Below are positions 8,148 through 17,805 of a stretch of DNA of 64,000 nucleotides, one piece after another; positions within the stretch are counted from its first letter, which is position 1; each line of letters starts with the position of its first letter. Source of the stretch: Fibrobacter sp. UWB2 (lineage in GTDB: Bacteria > Fibrobacterota > Fibrobacteria > Fibrobacterales > Fibrobacteraceae); the NCBI RefSeq assembly GCF_002210425.1, contig NZ_MWQK01000001.1, positions 372,001 to 436,000 of the forward strand, read 5' to 3'. A program made the position numbers and the translations under genes. The notes below the pieces were generated by a model, which saw nothing but the letters and a program-made list of their open reading frames with translations, was not told the DNA's origin and searched no databases.

Positions 8148-9577
8148 TGCAATCGTGGCACAAGACCTCGTCTATCCTTAGCATTATCTTTGGAACCGCA
8201 CTCGCCTGCTCGGCGCATCCGGTCGACATGCCACACCACATTTCCTTTGCCGATTCGGCGCATACCAAAGAGTTGAACATAAACGTCCAACTTCTGGATT
8301 CTCTCGCCATCACGAATCTCAGCAAAGCGAAAACGCATTACGACAATTCCATGTCCGTGCGTCTTTTCGCAAGCGGAAAATTCACCGACGCGTTCCTGTT
8401 TGATACCCGTGTCAAAGTCAACACGGACTACACAAACCGCTACATCAATTTCAATTACTACAATCCCGACGAAGGGCTCCCCTACAACAAGCAAAGCGAA
8501 CACAAGCGCACTTGGGACCTCTTCGCCGCAAACGTGAGCTACAATCTTGAGCCGGTCAAGTTGCTCGCCGGATTTGACTTTCTGGAATGGGGCCCCGCCC
8601 GCCGTAACCACGTGATTTTACGCGGGGAACGCAATTTTTATCGTCCGTGGCAAGATAGCACCAGCCGCATTTCCGATGCAGCCCCGACTCCTTATTTTGG
8701 CTACCAGTTCACGCTTGGCCCTATTGAATACACGCAATACGCCGCCAAACTCTACGAAAAGAAGAACTTTGGCAAGTATTTCCATGCGCACCGCCTGAAG
8801 TTGAACCTCCCAAAAGAAATCACACTTGGAATTTCTGAAACATCGCTTTACGGCACCACCACCGAAGCGGCTGGTACAAATCCGAACCCCGATAGCGATA
8901 GCACGGGCCGCGAATTTGAATGGGCATACGTCCTCCCGTTCATCCCTTACGTTTTCCAAGAACACCTGCAAGGCGATCAGGACAACATCTCGCTTGCATT
9001 TGACTTGAGCGTGAAAACACTCCCGAATTGGGAATTTTACGCCGAACTTTTGTGGGACGATATGAAGTCCCCGACAAGCATGTTTGACGATAGTTGGTGG
9101 GGCAACAAGTGGGCTACAACGCTCGGCGTCGCCCGCGACAATATTGAAGTCGGCCCCGTGAATCTCGACTGGATGTTCGAATACACGCGCATCGAACCTT
9201 GGGTTTACACGCACCACAAAGGGAACGCCTACACGTACGCGAGCTACGCCCAAAGCCTCGGTAGCGACCTCGGCCCCAACAGCCAAGAAGTCCATACCGA
9301 AGTGACCGCCACATACAACTTCATCAAGGCTACGCTCTTCTTTGGCGCAGTCGCCAAAGACACCGCCTTCGGCGGGAACATCAAGGACCTGCACACGCCC
9401 GAAAGCGCCATGGACAAAAAGTTCCTGAACGAAGAAACGACGCTTCGCTACAAGGAACTTGGATTTACATTGAGCGTAACTCCGTGGGAATGGTTCAGCT
9501 TTAGAACAAGCTACACAAGATTCTTCGGAGACTTTAAAGGCTACCGCGCTTATGCCGTCGGTAGCGTACAATGGTGA
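8147..9577 (+). CDS. Wzi-like outer-membrane beta-barrel protein
   Basis: A 476-residue protein with an N-terminal signal peptide (SILSIIFGTALACSA, cleavage probably near SAHP). The body is rich in aromatic, alternating strands typical of an outer-membrane barrel and contains the Wzi-family LLAGFDFLEWGPARRNHVIL segment, followed by FYAELLWDDMKSP and an aromatic C-terminal end (VGSVQW). Wzi proteins help attach capsule to the outer membrane. A paralogue lies at 23160-24659 within the polysaccharide locus and has the equivalent WGPGYYNN and DDMESP motifs. The start is ATG 8147 in a TAATG overlap; the longer upstream frame is a shadow of the MauE-like gene. Confidence 0.75.
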   Translation: MQSWHKTSSILSIIFGTALACSAHPVDMPHHISFADSAHTKELNINVQLLDSLAITNLSKAKTHYDNSMSVRLFASGKFTDAFLFDTRVKVNTDYTNRYINFNYYNPDEGLPYNKQSEHKRTWDLFAANVSYNLEPVKLLAGFDFLEWGPARRNHVILRGERNFYRPWQDSTSRISDAAPTPYFGYQFTLGPIEYTQYAAKLYEKKNFGKYFHAHRLKLNLPKEITLGISETSLYGTTTEAAGTNPNPDSDSTGREFEWAYVLPFIPYVFQEHLQGDQDNISLAFDLSVKTLPNWEFYAELLWDDMKSPTSMFDDSWWGNKWATTLGVARDNIEVGPVNLDWMFEYTRIEPWVYTHHKGNAYTYASYAQSLGSDLGPNSQEVHTEVTATYNFIKATLFFGAVAKDTAFGGNIKDLHTPESAMDKKFLNEETTLRYKELGFTLSVTPWEWFSFRTSYTRFFGDFKGYRAYAVGSVQW

Positions 9578-9584
9578 TGTTTTT

Positions 9585-9609
9585 GTCATGCCCGCCTTGA
9601 GCGGGCATC
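9585..9609 (+). repeat. Dispersed palindromic repeat (GTCATGCCCGC type)
   Basis: GTCATGCCCGC-CTTGA-GCGGGCATC forms an 8-9 bp hairpin just after a stop codon and just before the convergent IIA gene. It carries the GTCAT/ATGAC end shared by the other palindromes in this window. Confidence 0.7.
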
Positions 9610-9615
9610 TCCATC

Positions 9616-10038
9616 TTAAAACATTTTTTTTAGCATTTCCTCGTCGGTGGCGGCGAGGACTTTTTCTTTCCATTCGGGGTCGAGCAAGCGCTTTGCCACA
9701 TTCGCAATCGTAACCGTATGCGCCATTGCGGATTCCGCCGGAGAGAGAAGCACGCACATAAATTGCGCCTTCTCGTCATTACGAGTTTTAATCCCCGTAA
9801 TGCCTTCACGAGCGACGACAAAAGCCATCAACGGTTCCTGCAAGCCAGAAACGCGCGTATGCGGGAGCAAGAGGCCTTGCCCCATATAAATGCCCTGAGC
9901 AACACGCTCAGAAAGCCCTTTCCATGTTGACATAGCGTCGAACGGATAAGGACCTTTCACAAGCGCGTCATAAGCGTAACCCAAAGCACGATTGAACTCC
10001 ACAGGCTGCGCGTAAATACGCGTATAGATGAGAGCCAT
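9616..10038 (-). CDS. PtsN-like PTS IIA domain protein
   Basis: The 140-residue protein consists of a single IIA (type 2, mannitol/PtsN) domain. The phosphorylatable His is seen in GQGLLLPHTRV near residue 70, followed by the central strand LMAFVVAREGI. Such stand-alone IIA proteins usually act as regulators or phospho-relay components rather than transporters. ATG 10038 overlaps the TAA of the upstream kinase-like gene (TAATG), indicating translational coupling; ATG 10053 would add five residues inside that gene. A regulatory link to the sugar-kinase-like partner is inferred from the coupling only. Confidence 0.75.
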   Translation of the reverse strand: MALIYTRIYAQPVEFNRALGYAYDALVKGPYPFDAMSTWKGLSERVAQGIYMGQGLLLPHTRVSGLQEPLMAFVVAREGITGIKTRNDEKAQFMCVLLSPAESAMAHTVTIANVAKRLLDPEWKEKVLAATDEEMLKKMF

Positions 10039-11060
10039 TACTGCAGCGCCCAATCCATAAACTTGAACACTTCAGGGTCTGTAGCCTTGGCAATCTGCTT
10101 GAATTCGCCAAACAGCACACGGAGCTGAGCCTTGCCCGGTTCAATGTACTGTTCGAACTTTTCAATCTTTTTCACCTTGGAGAGGAAGCAGTAAGCGCCG
10201 AGAGCCTGCATCAAGCGCTGCAAGCTAGCGTGCACAAAGCCTTCCCAGGCATCGTCCTTCGTATAAATTCTTGTACCGCGGTACTGGCTGCGCCAATATT
10301 CAAAGAAGTCCTTGATCATCGGAAGCGGGAGACTCACGTACGGGTCCCACAAGAGCGATGCGATATCATAGAACATGGAACCGCGACGAGCACCCTGGAA
10401 ATCGACAAATGCGACTTCGGAATTCGGACGGATCATGATGTTCTGGCTCTGGAAATCGCGATGCATCAAGACCTTCGTCTGTGCTTCGACGGAGACAGCC
10501 ACGAGCGAATAGAAATTGCGGACCGATTCCGGAATTTCCGTAATGCCCTTGTGGAGCTTGAGGTAATTCTCGGTAAAGTAATCGGATTCCCACTTGAGGG
10601 CGGCAAAGTCAAAGCGGCGGAGCCAGATTTCAGTGTGATGGCTGAACAGCTGATGGCTTGCATTCTGCCACTGGATAAGAGCATCAATCACTTCCGGGTA
10701 CAGAATACGAGCGCTGCCAGAGAGCACCTTCGAATCATTCGGGAAAGCTTCGTCCAAGAGGCTGCGTTTGCCCAAGTCTTCTTGCAACACCTGGCAGGCA
10801 TTCTCGTCAACGCAATAAACGCGCGGAACCGGCAAGCCGTATTCCCTGAACGTCTTGGAATACTCGACAAAGTGCTTGAAATCTTCATTCACTTCGGCAC
10901 TCACCTGCAAGACGCTTTTACGTTCATCGCTAGCGATACGGAAATAACGCCTTCCAGAGCCTGCACCGGCAATGGGAGTCACAGTAAAGTTTTCAGTATA
11001 ACCATGAGTCAAAAGAAACTCATGAATACTCGGAGAAATGTTAATAATATCGTTTTGCAT
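10038..11060 (-). CDS. AmgK-like sugar kinase/APH-fold phosphotransferase
   Basis: The 340-residue protein has an APH fold: GAGSGRRYFRI as nucleotide loop, LMHRDFQSQNIMI as catalytic motif and FVDFQGARRGSMFYDIASL as metal site, the last being typical of AmgK-type N-acetylmuramate/N-acetylglucosamine 1-kinases in cell-wall recycling. No MurU-like nucleotidyltransferase is adjacent. ATG 11060 (MQNDIINISPSIHEF) is chosen because TATATT lies 6 bases upstream; ATG 11096 would run through that promoter. It is followed in overlap by the PtsN-like gene. Substrate assignment is tentative. Confidence 0.72.
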   Translation of the reverse strand: MQNDIINISPSIHEFLLTHGYTENFTVTPIAGAGSGRRYFRIASDERKSVLQVSAEVNEDFKHFVEYSKTFREYGLPVPRVYCVDENACQVLQEDLGKRSLLDEAFPNDSKVLSGSARILYPEVIDALIQWQNASHQLFSHHTEIWLRRFDFAALKWESDYFTENYLKLHKGITEIPESVRNFYSLVAVSVEAQTKVLMHRDFQSQNIMIRPNSEVAFVDFQGARRGSMFYDIASLLWDPYVSLPLPMIKDFFEYWRSQYRGTRIYTKDDAWEGFVHASLQRLMQALGAYCFLSKVKKIEKFEQYIEPGKAQLRVLFGEFKQIAKATDPEVFKFMDWALQ

Positions 11061-11066
11061 ACTTTT

Positions 11067-11072
11067 AATATA
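11067..11072 (-). promoter_or_regulatory. -10 element of a probable leaderless promoter
   Basis: TATATT on the minus strand is followed by AAAAGT and the ATG at 11060, with no ribosome binding site. Confidence 0.5.
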
Positions 11073-11135
11073 CTTAAAGAAATATGAAAATGACAAATAA
11101 AATTAGCGATTTTGCGCTCCAATTCACAACAAAAA

Positions 11136-11157
11136 AAGACTGCCGCTAAGCAGTCTT
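11136..11157 (-). terminator. Terminator of the V-type ATPase operon
   Basis: AAGACTGC (11136-11143) pairs with GCAGTCTT (11150-11157). On the minus strand the hairpin is followed by a run of seven T. Confidence 0.85.
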
Positions 11158-11201
11158 CTTTTGTAATCAAAGATCCTTCGACTACGAGGCTCGTAGCTCC
11201 A

Positions 11202-11657
11202 CTACGACACAAGCATCATCGAGAACACCATGACAAACAGTGCGACCGTTTCGCCGACACCGAGCACCATGAGGTAATTCACGAGGCCCTTGCCAGTTTC
11301 GCCAAGAGCGTTGCAAGCGTCAGCAGCGGACTTACCCACGTACCAGGCGCTAGCCATCATACCAATGCCACCGAAGATGCCTACGCCAAGGTAAGCAGCC
11401 CAGTTGCCCGGAGCAGCCTGCGACTTGTTCAAGATGTACATCATCAGGAGCATGCCGTAAATCGTCTGCGCAATCGGCGCACCCACGAAGATGAGCAGCG
11501 TAAAGAGCGCGTTCTTACCCTTGAGATACGCCTTTTTCCAGGCACCGATGGCCGCCATGCCGGCAGTCCCGCAGCCCAGCGCAGAACCCACTGCAGCAAG
11601 GCCAAGAGCCGCCACCGCACCGAGCTTTGCGAGCGTTAAAAGTTGTGATTGATCCAT
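11202..11657 (-). CDS. V-type ATPase subunit K (second copy)
   Basis: A 151-residue proteolipid with four hydrophobic helices made of two hairpins. It forms the rotor ring that carries ions across the membrane. APIAQTIYG in helix 2 and GVGETVAL in helix 4 contain the Gln and Glu positions that bind Na+ in NtpK-type rings, so sodium coupling is possible. It is closely similar to the K gene just upstream (18-base gap), clearly a tandem duplication. It is the last gene of the operon, before the terminator at 11136-11157. CTTTCG...AGAGGTTGCACTT-ATG supplies a ribosome binding site. Confidence 0.92.
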   Translation of the reverse strand: MDQSQLLTLAKLGAVAALGLAAVGSALGCGTAGMAAIGAWKKAYLKGKNALFTLLIFVGAPIAQTIYGMLLMMYILNKSQAAPGNWAAYLGVGIFGGIGMMASAWYVGKSAADACNALGETGKGLVNYLMVLGVGETVALFVMVFSMMLVS

Positions 11658-11675
11658 AAGTGCAACCTCTTTCGA

Positions 11676-12131
11676 TTAAAGCACCATCATGGAGAACACG
11701 AGCACGAACAAAGCGACGGTTTCGACGATACCGAGAACCATCAAGTAGTTCACCATGCCCTTGCCGGTTTCACCGAGAGCATCGCAAGCCACTGCAGCAG
11801 ACTTGCCCTGGTACCAAGCAGAAGCCATCATGCCGAGGCCACCGAAGATACCAGCACCGAGGCAGCCGCCCCAGTTCGTAAAGCCCTGTTCAGCAGCCTT
11901 GCTCAAGATGAAGTTCATGAGCAACATGCCGTAAATCGTCTGGGAAATCGGAGCACCGACGAACACGAGAAGCGTGAAGAGAGCAGACTTACCCTGAGCG
12001 TAAGCCTTCTTCCACATCGTGATAGCAGACATACCGGCCGTTCCGCAACCAAGGGCAGAGCCCATAGCCGCAATGCCAAGCGCAGCTGCAGCACCCATTT
12101 TAGCGAGAGTCACCATTGTATTCGGTTCCAT
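11676..12131 (-). CDS. V-type ATPase subunit K (first copy)
   Basis: A 151-residue four-helix rotor proteolipid. Helix 2 has APISQTIYG and helix 4 GIVETVALF, keeping the ion-binding Gln and Glu. It differs from the second copy mostly in the loop between the two hairpins (EQGFTNWGG versus APGNWAA). Two different K genes allow a mixed rotor ring or a choice under different conditions; which happens cannot be told from sequence. It lies between subunit I and the second K gene. Confidence 0.92.
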   Translation of the reverse strand: MEPNTMVTLAKMGAAAALGIAAMGSALGCGTAGMSAITMWKKAYAQGKSALFTLLVFVGAPISQTIYGMLLMNFILSKAAEQGFTNWGGCLGAGIFGGLGMMASAWYQGKSAAVACDALGETGKGMVNYLMVLGIVETVALFVLVFSMMVL

Positions 12132-12170
12132 TATATTATCCTCATTAAGTAGCGGGATTTAACCCTTGGT

Positions 12171-14102
12171 TTAATTTTTTTGCTTGGCGAAGGGGCTGAA
12201 TGCAAATCCGCTCCATTCAAGACCAAGTCCATTTGAAAATTCGAGTGTGTTAAGACGTACGGCATGCACTGCAACGCCCATCACGGCAAGTGCAATGTTC
12301 AGGCCATGAACGCCCAAAAGAACTAGAGCTGCACCGGCAACACCCACGGCAGAGCCAAACAGCGGCGAGAGCATTCCATTGAACGCTTCGGCGATTGCGG
12401 CACCAGACATACCCACAGCAAAGAGACGGATATAGCTGATAACGTCGGTGAAGCTGTTCACGATGTCGAGCACGAGCATCGGGATGCTGATGAAGTCCTG
12501 CTTGAGGCGGCTAGGCGGCACCGTAAAGAGCACGAGAAGCACGACTTCCACGATAAACATCGGGATGACGAACTTCGGCATGTCGATTCCAAGCACCATG
12601 TTGCATGCGAGGAAGAACATGACCCAAGCGCCCATGAGCCAGCCCACCTGCGCCATGAACGTCGAAGACTTGCGCTTGAGGCGCACAACGACATTCCACG
12701 CATGAGCAATGCTCAGATGCACAACGGCAATGCAGAAGCAGAACAGCTGGATATGCTGCATCTGGGATGCCCCTGCGGCCTTCGGCACAAAGCTAGCGGG
12801 CAAGAACGTAAACGTCTCGCAGAACTGCTTGTATGCTTCGAAGCGCGTCGGATCCGTCGGAGCAGAGCTGCGAATCCAGTAGAGCACGTTGCGCACGCCT
12901 TCCGGGATAAAGTTGTAGTTAGCGATATCAAGGTAGTAGCTCCACCCTGCAAGTTCCGGCGTAAGGCCAAGGAAGTTTGCATTGATGGCGCCCCAGATGA
13001 TAGTCGCCCAGCTCATCAAATACACAAAGCGGAATCCGGCACTGTTTGCCTTCGGCATTTTCGAGCGAGCAAAAATAGCAATACCGAGGAACAACAGGCC
13101 ATAAGCCATATCGCCCACAATCATCGCAAAGAAAAGGCTAAAGAAGCAGAGGAACACGGAGCTCACGTCAACTTCGTTGTAGCCCGGCGAAATGCCAATG
13201 ATGTCATAGAGGCACTGCATCGGGCGTGAAAGCTTGTTGTAGCCGAGAAGCGTCGGGATGCTATCTTCGTCCGTCGGATCTTCAACGCGGATGCCCCAGC
13301 CGTTTGCCTTGGCGGCCGCACTGATTTCTGCAACGCGCGGTTCCGGGCAGAATCCCTGAAGTGCAGCAAGTCCCTTGTTCTGGAGCATGCTTGCAGAAGC
13401 TTCCACGAGATTGTAACGGTCCGTCACTTCCAAAAGGCGGTCTTCGAGATCGTCCTTCACGGAAGCAAGCTGGGCAAAGCGTTCGTCCACAGCAGAAATC
13501 GTCGTGTTCGATTCCTCTTCAATCATTCGATATTCTTCGAGCGACTTGAGAGGCATGGCGAGTTCCGTAAACGCACCCTTCACAGATGCAGGAGCATCGC
13601 CCTTTGTGAACACGGCAATGTACGTGCCATTTTCATCCTTGCCAAAAACATGCTTGTAAGCGTTATCGCCTTCGACTTCAAAAGGATCCTTGGAAAGGTC
13701 GACGAGATAAAGGCGAACAAAGATGCCCTTTGCGGCAAGTTCCTTGACCGTACGCGGATCGAGATTTCCAAAAGCGTGGAGCTTTTCAAGTTCTTCCTTG
13801 GCTTGCTCCAGCTGGATTTCGGCATTTTTCTTGTCCGAAATGAGCGTCTGGATTTCTTCGACGAGCGTTACACCGCTTGCACCTTTTGCAGCAGGCGTCA
13901 CACCCTTGCGAAGCTTATCCGGAACGACTTCCATAGCCTTCTGCACGCGGGCCACAGCACCCTTTGCACCGTTCACAGAAGCACCAACGGCATTCTGGAG
14001 CGGAGTCAAATGGATAATTTCCATTTCGCGCAGAGCCTTAAGGGTTTCTTCCTTATGGCTTGCAAGCGTAAGAATGGTCACCTTCTTCATAGGAGTAATC
14101 AT
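12171..14102 (-). CDS. V-type ATPase subunit I
   Basis: The 643-residue stator/membrane subunit corresponds to subunit a of V-ATPases. The N-terminal half (residues 1-300) is soluble, with coiled-coil stretches (IQTLISDKKNAEIQLEQAKE); the C-terminal half has about seven membrane helices. SYIRLFAVGMSGAAIAEAFN carries the conserved Arg needed for ion translocation, and GVHGLNIALAVMGVAVHAVRLN is the usual C-terminal signature. Its ATG overlaps the stop of subunit D (ATGA), so translation is coupled. The K subunits follow. Confidence 0.93.
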   Translation of the reverse strand: MITPMKKVTILTLASHKEETLKALREMEIIHLTPLQNAVGASVNGAKGAVARVQKAMEVVPDKLRKGVTPAAKGASGVTLVEEIQTLISDKKNAEIQLEQAKEELEKLHAFGNLDPRTVKELAAKGIFVRLYLVDLSKDPFEVEGDNAYKHVFGKDENGTYIAVFTKGDAPASVKGAFTELAMPLKSLEEYRMIEEESNTTISAVDERFAQLASVKDDLEDRLLEVTDRYNLVEASASMLQNKGLAALQGFCPEPRVAEISAAAKANGWGIRVEDPTDEDSIPTLLGYNKLSRPMQCLYDIIGISPGYNEVDVSSVFLCFFSLFFAMIVGDMAYGLLFLGIAIFARSKMPKANSAGFRFVYLMSWATIIWGAINANFLGLTPELAGWSYYLDIANYNFIPEGVRNVLYWIRSSAPTDPTRFEAYKQFCETFTFLPASFVPKAAGASQMQHIQLFCFCIAVVHLSIAHAWNVVVRLKRKSSTFMAQVGWLMGAWVMFFLACNMVLGIDMPKFVIPMFIVEVVLLVLFTVPPSRLKQDFISIPMLVLDIVNSFTDVISYIRLFAVGMSGAAIAEAFNGMLSPLFGSAVGVAGAALVLLGVHGLNIALAVMGVAVHAVRLNTLEFSNGLGLEWSGFAFSPFAKQKN

Positions 14103-14731
14103 GCGGCAACCTCCTTACTCTGGGCGTCAAGTGCAAGCGCCTTAGCCGTAGCCTTGCCCTTGGCAAGCTTACTACGGGCCACACCGCTTGTCTGCTGGTC
14201 ACCCAAGAAGATATTGATTTTGCGGATGTTATCCTTAGACTCGGGAATTTTCACCTTTTCGAACAGGTTCACACGCTGGCTCGTGGTACGCAGTTCCTTC
14301 GAAAGGAGTTCGTACTGCTTTTCGAGCACGCGGCGTTCCAGGCGCAAGGAAATCAAACCTTGCAAACTGCGGATACCATCGTCGAGCCACACCGGAGTCG
14401 TAAAGAAGTCCGGAATGTTCACGTTGAATTCCACGCCGCTAAACGTCGGAATCTTCACGCCGGCAATGTTACCCTCGCCCTGTTCGACACTCTTCACCGA
14501 GAGATATTTTTTCCACTCAATGGGTTCGGCAAAAAGCGAAATCCACGAAGCCATACTCTTGCGGAGCTTATCCTCTTCTTCGCGTTTCGCCATCACCTTC
14601 TCCTGGAGCGTACGCATTTCCATCTGCAGCTGCTGCTTTTTCAGAAGCAACGTCGGCAGATAGCGCTGGAAGCGCTTCAGTGCGTCACGTTCCGCCTTGA
14701 GGGCGTTTTTAGTTAACTTGACCTTAGCCAT
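14099..14731 (-). CDS. V-type ATPase subunit D (central stalk)
   Basis: The 210-residue protein is the rotor shaft inside the A3B3 head. It opens with KVKLTKNALKAERDALKRFQRYLPTLLLKKQQLQ, a long coiled coil typical of the family (only the middle region departs), and closes with a second helical stretch around KQYELLSKELRTTSQRVNLF. It starts one base after the stop of subunit B and overlaps subunit I by four bases. Confidence 0.92.
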   Translation of the reverse strand: MAKVKLTKNALKAERDALKRFQRYLPTLLLKKQQLQMEMRTLQEKVMAKREEEDKLRKSMASWISLFAEPIEWKKYLSVKSVEQGEGNIAGVKIPTFSGVEFNVNIPDFFTTPVWLDDGIRSLQGLISLRLERRVLEKQYELLSKELRTTSQRVNLFEKVKIPESKDNIRKINIFLGDQQTSGVARSKLAKGKATAKALALDAQSKEVAA

Positions 14732-14732
14732 A

Positions 14733-16034
14733 TTACCACTTCTTCGGCCAGTACTGATTGATCATCTTGGTGGGGATACCGGTTTCTTCAGGAGTGAAGC
14801 AATCGGCGAGGATTTCCCATCCGAGATCCAAAGCCTTTTCAAGAGGGATGTTCACAGAAAGGTCCATCATTTCCTTTTCGAAGCGTACACCGTACTTCAA
14901 CAGCTTCTGGTCCCAGTTGCTCATGTTGAAGCCCATGGATTGCTTTTCCAAGGTTTCCTTGTAGCTTGCGTACAGCTGAATCATGGTGTTCATGATGGTA
15001 CGGTGGTCGCTACGGGTCTTGCCGTTCACCTGCTGCTTAAGGCGGCTCAAAGAACCGAACGGTTCGATACGGCCCTTGCGCAAGTAGAACTGACCTTCGG
15101 TAATGTAACCCGTGTTGTCCGGAACCGGGTGCGTCACGTCGTCGCCCGGCATGGTGGTCACAGCCAAAATCGTGATAGAACCAGCATCGCTAAAGTCCAC
15201 AGCCTTTTCGTAACGGCTTGCGAGCTGAGAGTAAAGGTCGCCAGGATAACCACGGTTCGACGGAATCTGTTCCATCGTAATAGCAATTTCCTTCATGGCG
15301 TCGGCAAAGTTCGTCATGTCCGTGAGGAGCACGAGCACGTTCTTACCTTCGGTTGCAAACTTTTCAGCCACAGCCAAAGATGCATCCGGAACAAGCAAGC
15401 ATTCCACAATCGGGTCAGATGCGGTATGCATGAACATCACCGTACGGGAAAGAGCACCGTTCTTTTCGAGGTAATCCTTGAGATAGAGGTAGTCATCGTG
15501 CTTGAGGCCCATGCCACCGAGAATAATCACGTCGACTTCAGCCTGCAAGGCGATACGTGCCAAAAGTTCGTTGTAGGGTTCACCTGCAATCGAGAAAATC
15601 GGGAGCTTCTGCGAAACGACGAGCGTGTTGAACACGTCAATCATCGGGATACCCGTACGCACCATCGTCTTCGGGATGATACGCTTAGCAGGGTTCACAG
15701 AAGGGCCGCCAATCGTGATGCGTTCGCCATCGACTTCCGGGCCGTTGTCACGCGGCTTGCCGGCACCGTTAAACACGCGGCCAAGCAAAGCTTCGCTGTA
15801 CGGGACCTTCATCGGTTCACCAAGGAATCGCACTTCGGAATCCGTAGAAATACCACGAGCACCCGCAAAAACCTGCAAGTCCACGAGGTCACCGTCAATG
15901 CGGATCACACGGGCAAGAGAAGTACCGAAAGAGCTCGTTACCTGAGCCAGTTCCTGGTTTGCAACGCCTTCGGCTCTCAAAGTAATCACAGAACCGGCAA
16001 TGCGTTCAATACGATGGTAAGCAACATTATGCAT
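14733..16034 (-). CDS. V-type ATPase subunit B
   Basis: The 433-residue regulatory head subunit resembles the catalytic A subunit but lacks a Walker A loop, as usual for B; the equivalent place reads [15 protein letters not shown]. Also visible are [16 protein letters not shown] near the N-terminus and [11 protein letters not shown] and [11 protein letters not shown] toward the C-terminus. The family contributes an arginine finger to the A-subunit sites. It overlaps the end of the A gene by eight bases. Confidence 0.94.
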   Translation of the reverse strand: MHNVAYHRIERIAGSVITLRAEGVANQELAQVTSSFGTSLARVIRIDGDLVDLQVFAGARGISTDSEVRFLGEPMKVPYSEALLGRVFNGAGKPRDNGPEVDGERITIGGPSVNPAKRIIPKTMVRTGIPMIDVFNTLVVSQKLPIFSIAGEPYNELLARIALQAEVDVIILGGMGLKHDDYLYLKDYLEKNGALSRTVMFMHTASDPIVECLLVPDASLAVAEKFATEGKNVLVLLTDMTNFADAMKEIAITMEQIPSNRGYPGDLYSQLASRYEKAVDFSDAGSITILAVTTMPGDDVTHPVPDNTGYITEGQFYLRKGRIEPFGSLSRLKQQVNGKTRSDHRTIMNTMIQLYASYKETLEKQSMGFNMSNWDQKLLKYGVRFEKEMMDLSVNIPLEKALDLGWEILADCFTPEETGIPTKMINQYWPKKW

Positions 16035-17805
16035 TAGCAGAAACCTCCTTTACGGAAGCAAAAATACTGGATTCGAGATCCTTGAATTCCTGAGAGTCAA
16101 ACGCCACGCGGTTCCAGTCCTTGGTGGCCTGCGTGAGCTTGAGGAAGAACGTACGGGCGACATCCTTTTCGGTAAACGTCATCGGCGTCATGAGGATGGT
16201 GTAAATCTTGTCGAACACGTACTTCTGGCGTTCTGCAGAGCAAGCGGCGTCAATTTCGTTATAGGCGTCCTGCTGCAGATAAACGGCATCAAGATATTCA
16301 GATTTCAGATAAACAATGAAGTCTTCGATCGAAGTACCTTCTTCGCCCACAACCTTCATCATGTTGTTCACATCCACACCGTTAGCGAGGATAGAACGGG
16401 CCTGAGCGACCTTCTTGGAATCGATAATGCCTTTGTACTTAGACCAGGAATCGAGCGGATGGATTGCCGGGAAGCGGCGCTGGTCAGAACGTTCACGGGA
16501 AAGGCCAAGGAATGCACCCACCACCTTCAAGGTAGCCTGGGTCACCGGTTCTTCGAAGTTACCACCTGCCGGAGACACGGAACCGCAAATCGTCACGGAG
16601 CCGGTCGAACCGTCCTTGAGGCGGACAACGCCACCGCGTTCGTAGAAGGATGCAATCACCGATTCGAGGTAAGCCGGGAATGCTTCTTCGCCCGGAATTT
16701 CTTCCAAACGGCCACTCATTTCACGGAGAGCCTGAGCCCAACGAGAAGTAGAGTCTGCGAGGAGGAGCACGTTGAGGCCCATCTGACGGTAGTATTCAGC
16801 GAGCGTCACGCCGGTATAAACGGAAGCTTCACGAGCAGCCACCGGCATCGAAGACGTGTTACAAATGATAAGCGTACGTTCCATCAAGGACTTACCCGTA
16901 CGCGGGTCAATCAATTCCGGGAATTCGCGAAGGGTTTCCACCACTTCACCAGCACGTTCACCGCAAGCGGCCAAAATCACGATGTCCACATCGGCATAAC
17001 GGCTCATGAGCTGCTGGAGCACGGTCTTGCCGGCACCGAACGGGCCCGGCGTACAGAACGTACCGCCCTGCATCACAGGGAAGAACGTATCGATAATGCG
17101 CTGCTGCATAGTGAGCGGCTTGGACGGGCGGAGGCGTTCTTCAAATGCCTTGATCGGCATCTTGACCGGCCAGGTCTGCACCATCGTCACGTCAACAGAT
17201 TCGCCCTTATCGTTCTTGAGCTTTGCGACAACATCTTCGACAACGCGGTCACCGGCAGTCGTAATGTAATCTACAGTCCACTTGCCGAGGAGCTTGAACG
17301 GCACCATGATGCGGTGCGAGAAAACACCTTCCGGAACCGTACCGAGCGTATCACCAGCGACAACAACATCGCCAGCCTTAGCGACCGGAGTAAAAGCCCA
17401 CTTCTTGTCGCGCGGGAGAGCCTTCAAGTACTTACCGCGCTGGAGGAAGAAGCCGCATTCGTCAGCGAGCTTCGGCAGCGGGTTCTGAAGACCATCAAAA
17501 ACTTGAGTAAGGAGACCCGGACCAAGTTCAACAGAAAGAAGTTCACCCGTAAATTCGACTTCGTCGCCAGCCTTGAGGCCAGTCGTATCTTCGAACACCT
17601 GGAGTTCAGCGTAATCACCACGGATACGAATCACTTCGCTCTTAAGGGGGATGATTTCTGTCTTACCTGCTTCGTTCTTCGAAATGAGCTTTGCATAAGC
17701 CACTTCGTTCTGGGAAACGGCGCTTTCAAACTTGACACGAATCAGGTTTCCGTTCACGCCGGTTATTTTTCCGATACTAGCCATTGAAAATGGACCTCCA
17801 CTCAT
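16027..17805 (-). CDS. V-type ATPase catalytic subunit A
   Basis: The 592-residue catalytic subunit has the Walker A loop [13 protein letters not shown], the non-homologous insert of A subunits (residues about 100-200), the [13 protein letters not shown] segment and the [20 protein letters not shown] signature. It hydrolyses or makes ATP. ATG 17805 overlaps the TGA of the upstream DUF2764 gene (ATGA), supporting coupling. ATG 17784 (MASIGKITG) has a GGAGG ten bases upstream and gives the more usual family N-terminus, so the true start could be either. Confidence 0.95.
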   Translation of the reverse strand: MSGGPFSMASIGKITGVNGNLIRVKFESAVSQNEVAYAKLISKNEAGKTEIIPLKSEVIRIRGDYAELQVFEDTTGLKAGDEVEFTGELLSVELGPGLLTQVFDGLQNPLPKLADECGFFLQRGKYLKALPRDKKWAFTPVAKAGDVVVAGDTLGTVPEGVFSHRIMVPFKLLGKWTVDYITTAGDRVVEDVVAKLKNDKGESVDVTMVQTWPVKMPIKAFEERLRPSKPLTMQQRIIDTFFPVMQGGTFCTPGPFGAGKTVLQQLMSRYADVDIVILAACGERAGEVVETLREFPELIDPRTGKSLMERTLIICNTSSMPVAAREASVYTGVTLAEYYRQMGLNVLLLADSTSRWAQALREMSGRLEEIPGEEAFPAYLESVIASFYERGGVVRLKDGSTGSVTICGSVSPAGGNFEEPVTQATLKVVGAFLGLSRERSDQRRFPAIHPLDSWSKYKGIIDSKKVAQARSILANGVDVNNMMKVVGEEGTSIEDFIVYLKSEYLDAVYLQQDAYNEIDAACSAERQKYVFDKIYTILMTPMTFTEKDVARTFFLKLTQATKDWNRVAFDSQEFKDLESSIFASVKEVSANA

